From Dehalococcoidia bacterium (lineage in GTDB: Bacteria > Chloroflexota > Dehalococcoidia > Lucifugimonadales > UBA3495): a stretch of 46,196 bases of DNA. Positions 41,457 to 46,196 of this stretch are shown in pieces (the stretch's first letter is position 1; every line of letters starts with the position of its first letter). The translations under genes and the position numbers were made by a program. Under the pieces are notes generated by a model. That model was not told where the DNA came from, did no database searches, and worked only from the letters and a program-made list of their open reading frames with translations. Location: the NCBI GenBank assembly GCA_003523055.1, contig DPHC01000002.1, forward strand, positions 514,975-561,170, given 5' to 3'.

Positions 41457-42356
41457 TTACCTAGAGAATATAGTTTCTAGGTATCTAAACACAGGAGACA
41501 TATAACCGGAAAAATCACTATTATATCCGTCAGCGTGTTCACATTTTTCTAATCTCTGATATATACTTCCAGTAGGAGCATACTCGTATATATCATCCGA
41601 ATGGTTAATTGGTATTCGAGTATCGTCCTTGCAATGAATTAATAAAATTGGATAGTTTAATTTCATAACAGCATTTTGTGGTTTTATTTCCCGTATATCA
41701 ATGCCTTTAAATAATTTTGTAGAAGCAATAATTCCTGGTTTAAGCAAGTCAGATAAACTGTTGGGTAGGCCCGTCCGTAACGAAACTTCTCCGCTCATTA
41801 ATGAAGATAAATCATTAAATGGGCTATCGGCTATTACTCCCTTCACTACAGGGAAATTATGAGCATGAGAAATCCCTATTGTTCCTCCGTAGCTGTATCC
41901 GAAAATTACTATTTCAGTAGTACCAATTTTTTTTAAAAATTGAATAGCAGCTTTAATGTCATGCTTTTCATTAACTGTTAAGCCTAAATCAGATTTGTCA
42001 GAAAATCCGTGCCCACGAAGGTCAAACGTTAATATACTGTATCCTTTGTTATGTACTTCTTTAATAACATTAAAGTCAGAAGCCCTATTACCATTGATTC
42101 CATGAATAAACAGAACGGCTTGATCGGTTCCGTGATTTCCTGGTATCCACCATCCTTTTAATAACACATTATTTTCATCATCAGTATAAAAATTAACTTC
42201 GGAATAATCCGAGAATTCTAAAGCTAATAAATGATCTGGTAGATTCACTTCAGTTTTTGCAGTTTGGACCATGATATAAGTTGAAATACTGGCATATACT
42301 AAGAAAATTACAACACCTGTTAACAAGAAAACAGATAAATACTTTGTAATTAACAC
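41457..42356 (-). CDS. membrane-anchored alpha/beta hydrolase
   Basis: 299 residues. One N-terminal membrane helix (about 6-29), then a hydrolase domain of the BAAT/esterase type: FIHGINGN, FDLRGHGFSD, nucleophile S155 in GYSYGG, acid D245 or D246 in HCKDDTRIP and base H274 in CEHADGY; the triad is complete. Similar proteins are called peptidase S9-like or lysophospholipase-like hydrolases; substrate not known. The start is GTG with no clear ribosome site, so the N-terminus is less sure. It follows the flippase-like gene by 12 bases. Confidence 0.82.
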   Translation of the reverse strand: MLITKYLSVFLLTGVVIFLVYASISTYIMVQTAKTEVNLPDHLLALEFSDYSEVNFYTDDENNVLLKGWWIPGNHGTDQAVLFIHGINGNRASDFNVIKEVHNKGYSILTFDLRGHGFSDKSDLGLTVNEKHDIKAAIQFLKKIGTTEIVIFGYSYGGTIGISHAHNFPVVKGVIADSPFNDLSSLMSGEVSLRTGLPNSLSDLLKPGIIASTKLFKGIDIREIKPQNAVMKLNYPILLIHCKDDTRIPINHSDDIYEYAPTGSIYQRLEKCEHADGYNSDFSGYMSPVFRYLETIFSR

Positions 42357-42368
42357 AATAAAAAAAAC

Positions 42369-43403
42369 TTAAATACTTTTTTTAGAATTTTGTATTTTAA
42401 CCATTTTCTTTAGAGAAAGATTATTAGACCAAAGCAACAATTGGCCCAATATAATGACAGGAATAATTAATATACCGTGTACGACTAACGCGAATCCACC
42501 GGCTAATGATCTGTCAACTAAATTAATATTACCCATAACAATAAGTTCTCGGACTACTAATTCGAATATACCGATACCTCCAGGTGCGGATGGTACAGCA
42601 CTTATTATGTTAGTAATTGATGTTACAAAAGCCAAATTAATAAACATTTTAATAAGGCTATCTTCATAAGTTCCTAACATATTCATTGAATATCCGATTA
42701 TGCAAAATACCAAAATTTCTAACAGCCAAACAGGGAGTGATAATAATAACAAAATACCAAGGCTTCTAAAATTGTTAATTGCTCCTAATCCTGAAACTAT
42801 AAAAGAGCTGAATGACATAATTTTTTTGCCCAAACCATCCGGTAAAAATTTGGTGACCGCACCTATAATATTTATAATGATTTTCGGGTGGCTAGCCGAA
42901 AATATCAATAGGCCAAATGAAACCCCGAATAACAATATTAAAACAGGTAAAATAATTGTGATGATCTCACTACCAAAACTCCGAAAAACTAAACTAGGGT
43001 TTAACATTGTAATAACAATTATAAATATAATTAACGTTACGGAGTCCAAGATTCTTTCAACCAGAACAGTAACCAGAACAGAAGTCTTACTGATACCTTC
43101 TTTAGAACCCAAAAAATAGGCTCTGACTAATTCCCCAATTCTAAAAGGCATAATATTATTGGCCATATATCCAACGCATACCGCCTGGAACAAAACAAAC
43201 AAATTTACTTTTTTCACATCTATTAGCAAATATTTCCACCGAAATGCTCTAAACCCCAATGAAATAAAATAGACGACCACTGCTAATATTAAATACTTGG
43301 CTTCAATTAAAAAAATCGATTCCAGCATACGTGAAACATCAGTTGTCATAACAAATATTATTACAACCGCTAGTGTTATTAGTGACAAAAAAACCAGTTT
43401 CAC
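42369..43403 (-). CDS. UPF0104/LPG-synthase-TM-like membrane protein
   Basis: 344 residues with about eight membrane helices. The family signature is GYMANNIMPFRIGELVRAYFLGS followed by S..SVLVTVLVERILD, as in YbhN/AglD-type and the transmembrane part of lysylphosphatidylglycerol synthase. There is no soluble synthase domain, so it is probably a lipid or glycolipid flippase-like protein. The start is GTG; the frame is open another 35 codons upstream but holds no start codon. Upstream lies a 252-base gap with an 18-base palindrome. Confidence 0.82.
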   Translation of the reverse strand: MKLVFLSLITLAVVIIFVMTTDVSRMLESIFLIEAKYLILAVVVYFISLGFRAFRWKYLLIDVKKVNLFVLFQAVCVGYMANNIMPFRIGELVRAYFLGSKEGISKTSVLVTVLVERILDSVTLIIFIIVITMLNPSLVFRSFGSEIITIILPVLILLFGVSFGLLIFSASHPKIIINIIGAVTKFLPDGLGKKIMSFSSFIVSGLGAINNFRSLGILLLLSLPVWLLEILVFCIIGYSMNMLGTYEDSLIKMFINLAFVTSITNIISAVPSAPGGIGIFELVVRELIVMGNINLVDRSLAGGFALVVHGILIIPVIILGQLLLWSNNLSLKKMVKIQNSKKSI

Positions 43404-43637
43404 GTTAAGCCCAGTTCTCCAAAATCCAAAGTCATGTGGATGTTTTCTTTTAAGTGGTGTCCAAGCTAAGGAGGTCCAAGGATGGTTTAAAAGATGCCAT
43501 TGCTGGCATTAAGTAAGAGTGATTAGATAATGGCTGATTAGAACAGAATACTCGGACACCAGAATCAATATAACAAATAAAAAACTTACAAAACATGTAA
43601 ATTAGCTATATTTTTGAATGATTATCAGGGTTTTTAG

Positions 43638-43655
43638 TGATTATCTAGATAATCA
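43638..43655. repeat. 18-bp perfect palindrome with a nearby half-site
   Basis: TGATTATCTAGATAATCA is a perfect palindrome without a loop, so it suits a dimeric DNA-binding protein better than an RNA hairpin. TGATTATC occurs again at 43619-43626. It lies right after the aminotransferase stop and upstream of the flippase-like gene on the same strand. The rest of the gap (43404-43637) has nothing recognisable. Confidence 0.6.
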
Positions 43656-44834
43656 TTAAGAATCTAGATGTTTTTTGAAAACTGAAGCCAATATTCTAAT
43701 ACCTTCTGAAATCTCATCTGGGTTATTATGGCTATAGGTCAATCTAAAATAATTGTTTTGGTCTCGCTTAGACCTAAATACTCCCCCAGGATTGTATTTA
43801 ACATCGTGCGCAACAGCATCATCTAATATTTCCCAGCTATTAATTTTTTCAGGCATTTTCACCCAAAGCATCATCCCACCGTTAGGGATTGTAAATTCAG
43901 CTTCTGGCAAATGTTTTTTCAATTCTAGAACCATCCTATCTCTTCGTTCTTTCAATAACGATTGGACTTTTTTTGCATGATTTTCATAATGATTCTTGAG
44001 GTACTCATACACTGTCACCACAGTCAAATGGCTTGGGCGCCTAGCTTCTAAATTCGACAAAACTTCCTGAGGCGCAACCATAAATCCTACGCGTAAAGAG
44101 CAACCAAGCAATTTAGTAAAAGATGAGATATATATCACTAAGTCTTTAGTATCTAATGATTTTATTGACGGAGGTAAAGGTGGGCCATCAATTCTAAAAT
44201 CTGCATAAGATTCATTCTCAATAATGGGAATTTCATATTTTTCAGCTATCTTTAGTAATTCGTGTCTTCTGTCTAAAGACAATGTTATTCCAGTAGGGTT
44301 TTGGTATACTGGAATAGTTAGTATAAATTTAGGTTTCTTATTTTCAGATATTAAACTAGATATTCTTTGATCTAATTTTTCTGGTATCAATCCATTTTCA
44401 TCTATTTCTGAATGAACTACTTCTGCTCCCTTTTCAAGCAGCATTTTCAATGTTCCCAAATAAGTAAAATCTTCAGCAATGACCACATCGTTAGAGCTGA
44501 TAAAAGCATTAACTAACATTTTCAAAGCGCCACCAGCCCCGTCGGTTATGATAATGTCTTCAGTATCACAAGTTATTTGCCTGTTTTTGAGGAGTGAGCC
44601 AACCAACAGTTCTCGTAAAGGTTCGAATCCTTGAGGAGGCGGGTAAGGGCCAAAGCTCAAACTATTGTCGTTGATAGCAGTTACAGCAGCTTTACTATAC
44701 TCGGTAGGGTCTATACAATCCGGAACTGTGTTAGTTACAGAAAATATATATTTTACATCTGCTTTCAAACCAGCTGGAGCTTCTACCAGGAGCGGAGCGT
44801 TATTTGATAAATGCTTAGAATAATTAATTGTCAT
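43656..44834 (-). CDS. PLP aminotransferase, fold type I (MocR/LysN-like)
   Basis: 392 residues from the ATG at 44834; an earlier TTG at 44903 would add 23 residues not typical of the family. Seen: DGAGGALKMLVNAF, IPVYQNPTGITLS (178-182 QNPTG), ENESYADF (about 206-213), and PLP lysine K241 in SSFTKLLGCSLRVGF. It resembles the aminotransferase domain of 2-aminoadipate/MocR-type enzymes without the HTH domain. Asn stands three residues before Y210, where Asp normally contacts the pyridine nitrogen. Divergent from transketolase across about 145 bases. Confidence 0.8.
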   Translation of the reverse strand: MTINYSKHLSNNAPLLVEAPAGLKADVKYIFSVTNTVPDCIDPTEYSKAAVTAINDNSLSFGPYPPPQGFEPLRELLVGSLLKNRQITCDTEDIIITDGAGGALKMLVNAFISSNDVVIAEDFTYLGTLKMLLEKGAEVVHSEIDENGLIPEKLDQRISSLISENKKPKFILTIPVYQNPTGITLSLDRRHELLKIAEKYEIPIIENESYADFRIDGPPLPPSIKSLDTKDLVIYISSFTKLLGCSLRVGFMVAPQEVLSNLEARRPSHLTVVTVYEYLKNHYENHAKKVQSLLKERRDRMVLELKKHLPEAEFTIPNGGMMLWVKMPEKINSWEILDDAVAHDVKYNPGGVFRSKRDQNNYFRLTYSHNNPDEISEGIRILASVFKKHLDS

Positions 44835-44979
44835 AATTACCAAATTTACCATATTTCTGAATTTAAAACCAATAAAACTTCGATATACTTGTATTGATGG
44901 CAATAACGTTCGATAATTACATATAAATCTAAACAGTTTGATTACAGATTAAATCTCACACAGATAGGTACGGTTAGTA

Positions 44980-46196
44980 ATGTCAAGAGAAGAATTAGAT
45001 CAATTATGCATAGACACCATAAGGTTTTTATCCATAGACTCTGTTGAAAAAGCGAAGTCAGGACATCCAGGAGCTCCAATGGGAGCTGCAGCTATGACTT
45101 ACATATTATGGAATGAATATTTGAATCATAATCCATCTAATCCTACCTGGCCAGATCGGGACAGGTTTATTTTATCCCCTGGACATGCATCAGCGTTGCT
45201 ATACAGCATGCTACACCTTACAGGTTATAATTTGACCATAAATGACTTAAAAGAATTTAGGCAACTCAACAGTAAAACTCCTGGACATCCTGAATATGGA
45301 GTTACTCCAGGAGTTGAATTAACCACTGGTCCTCTAGGCCAAGGGTTCGCAAATGGCGTAGGAATGGCTATAGCAGAATCCAAGCTAGCCGCTGATTTCA
45401 ATAAAAATAATAATAATATAATCAACCATTTTACTTATGGCATTGTTTCAGATGGAGACCTACAAGAGGGAGTCGCTTCAGAAGCCGCTTCTTTAGCAGG
45501 AACGTTAAAACTCGGAAAGCTAATTTATTTATATGACAGTAATGATATATCTATTGAAGGTTCAACATCACTATCTTTCACAGAAGACGTTAAAATTAGG
45601 TTCTCGTCTTACGGATGGCAAGTAATTGGCCCAATTGATGGGTTGAATCTTAATGAAATCAGGCAGTCTATAGAACTATCTCAATCCAATAATTTGCAGC
45701 CATCTCTAATAATATGTAAAACCACTATAGGATATGGCAGCCCCAATAAATCAGGAAAAGCCAGTGCTCACGGAGAACCTCTTGGCGAATCCGAAGTTAT
45801 GCTCACCAAGCAACAATTAAATTGGCAATTTACAGAACCGTTTTGTGTACCAGATGATGTACTAAAACATATGAAAGCCTCAGAAGTAAGAGGCGCTGAC
45901 TTAGAAGAAACCTGGGAGCACCAATTGAATGCATACAAGGAAGTTTATCCTACAGAATATAACGGTTTAAACCAACAACTAACCAACGCATTACCCAATA
46001 ATTGGGATGAACACCTAGATAGCCTATTTAATTCAGAAAGCAATGCTATGGCGACAAGAGAATCATCCGGCATAATAATGAACGCTATGTCAGGTAATCT
46101 AAAATCATTAATCGGTGGTTCAGCTGATCTAGGGCCTTCTAATAAAACGAATCTTAACGACTGGCCTGAATATAGTGCTACTTGCCGAAATGGGAG
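44980..46196 (+). CDS. tkt: transketolase, 3' part beyond window
   Basis: The first 405 codons of a transketolase, cut by the window edge with no stop. ATG at 44980 gives MSREELDQLCIDTIRFLS. ThDP and substrate site residues are seen: H29 in SGHPGAPMG, H69 in SPGHAS, H103 in PGHPEYG, TTGPLGQG, the metal motif D158-G-D160 with N188 (SDGDLQEG...YDSND), and the SHGEPLG-type loop (SAHGEPLG). The pyrimidine domain begins near the end (GGSADLGPSN). It moves two-carbon units in the pentose phosphate and Calvin-type pathways. No partner gene is visible. Confidence 0.95.
   Translation, partial: MSREELDQLCIDTIRFLSIDSVEKAKSGHPGAPMGAAAMTYILWNEYLNHNPSNPTWPDRDRFILSPGHASALLYSMLHLTGYNLTINDLKEFRQLNSKTPGHPEYGVTPGVELTTGPLGQGFANGVGMAIAESKLAADFNKNNNNIINHFTYGIVSDGDLQEGVASEAASLAGTLKLGKLIYLYDSNDISIEGSTSLSFTEDVKIRFSSYGWQVIGPIDGLNLNEIRQSIELSQSNNLQPSLIICKTTIGYGSPNKSGKASAHGEPLGESEVMLTKQQLNWQFTEPFCVPDDVLKHMKASEVRGADLEETWEHQLNAYKEVYPTEYNGLNQQLTNALPNNWDEHLDSLFNSESNAMATRESSGIIMNAMSGNLKSLIGGSADLGPSNKTNLNDWPEYSATCRNG

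Noticed and set aside
42700..43119. 139-codon plus-strand frame inside the flippase-like gene
   Set aside because: Antisense to a membrane protein with a clear family signature; Asn/Ile-rich product of low-complexity type.
43297..43512. Plus-strand frame spanning the flippase gene start
   Set aside because: No ribosome site or family resemblance; overlaps the GTG start region of the real gene.

Overview
The window is AT-rich bacterial chromosome, densely packed with genes on both strands and with no stretch longer than 300 bases between genes. No rRNA, insertion sequence, integrase, phage gene or CRISPR array is visible. The gene content points to a marine Chloroflexota lineage of the SAR202 type: four different luciferase-like flavin/F420 monooxygenases, an enolase-superfamily racemase/dehydratase, a Baeyer-Villiger monooxygenase, several alpha/beta hydrolases and DAO-type FAD oxidoreductases, a HemQ-like protein and a CtaG-type oxidase assembly protein. 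Expansion of the first two families is a known hallmark of SAR202. The assignment is an inference from gene content and base composition; no marker phylogeny was possible.

Layout. 0-1.4 kb: a FixH/YtkA-like anchored protein and CtaG, the end of an oxidase assembly cluster. 1.6-4 kb: an SsuD-like monooxygenase facing a cupin plus F420-type monooxygenase pair. 4.1-6.7 kb: an overlapping response regulator, histidine kinase and lipoprotein operon. 6.7-9.8 kb (minus): glycosyltransferase, alpha/beta hydrolase and a large luciferase-like oxygenase. 10-11 kb: rpsU, fmdB-like, dtd. 11-15.7 kb (minus): tRNA-Ser(GCT), miaB, nadA, nadC, a carboxymuconolactone-decarboxylase-family gene and a DinB gene. 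15.9-19.2 kb: AsnC regulator, 7Fe ferredoxin, aconitase. 19.4-23.4 kb: Baeyer-Villiger monooxygenase, HemQ-like, NHL propeller, ComB-like. 23.4-26.3 kb (minus): mnmA, rnhB, DAO oxidoreductase. 26.4-28.9 kb: another F420-type oxygenase, then an isocitrate-lyase-family enzyme and a 2H-phosphoesterase-like protein. 28.9-29.3 kb: tRNA-Leu(GAG), tRNA-Cys(GCA), tRNA-Leu(TAA). 29.3-32.8 kb: hydrolase, enolase-superfamily enzyme, small monooxygenase-like protein, threonine-synthase-like enzyme. 33.2-41.4 kb: a divergent catabolic island. 41.5-46.2 kb: a membrane-anchored hydrolase, a flippase-like membrane protein, an aminotransferase and the start of transketolase, cut by the window edge.

How it fits together. 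The most striking part is 30.3-41.4 kb. It holds homologues of three mandelate-pathway enzyme classes: enolase-superfamily racemase, FMN 2-hydroxyacid oxidase and ThDP benzoylformate-decarboxylase-like enzyme. With them are a COG3618 lactonase-like amidohydrolase, an RraA/HMG-aldolase-like protein, a beta-lactamase-fold esterase and two tandem DAO oxidases. I infer a route that hydrolyses, oxidises and decarboxylates 2-hydroxy/2-oxo acids, perhaps after oxygenase-driven ring or ether opening. A second candidate system is the regulator-kinase-lipoprotein operon: the kinase looks like an intramembrane-sensing type and the lipoprotein may be its sensor partner.
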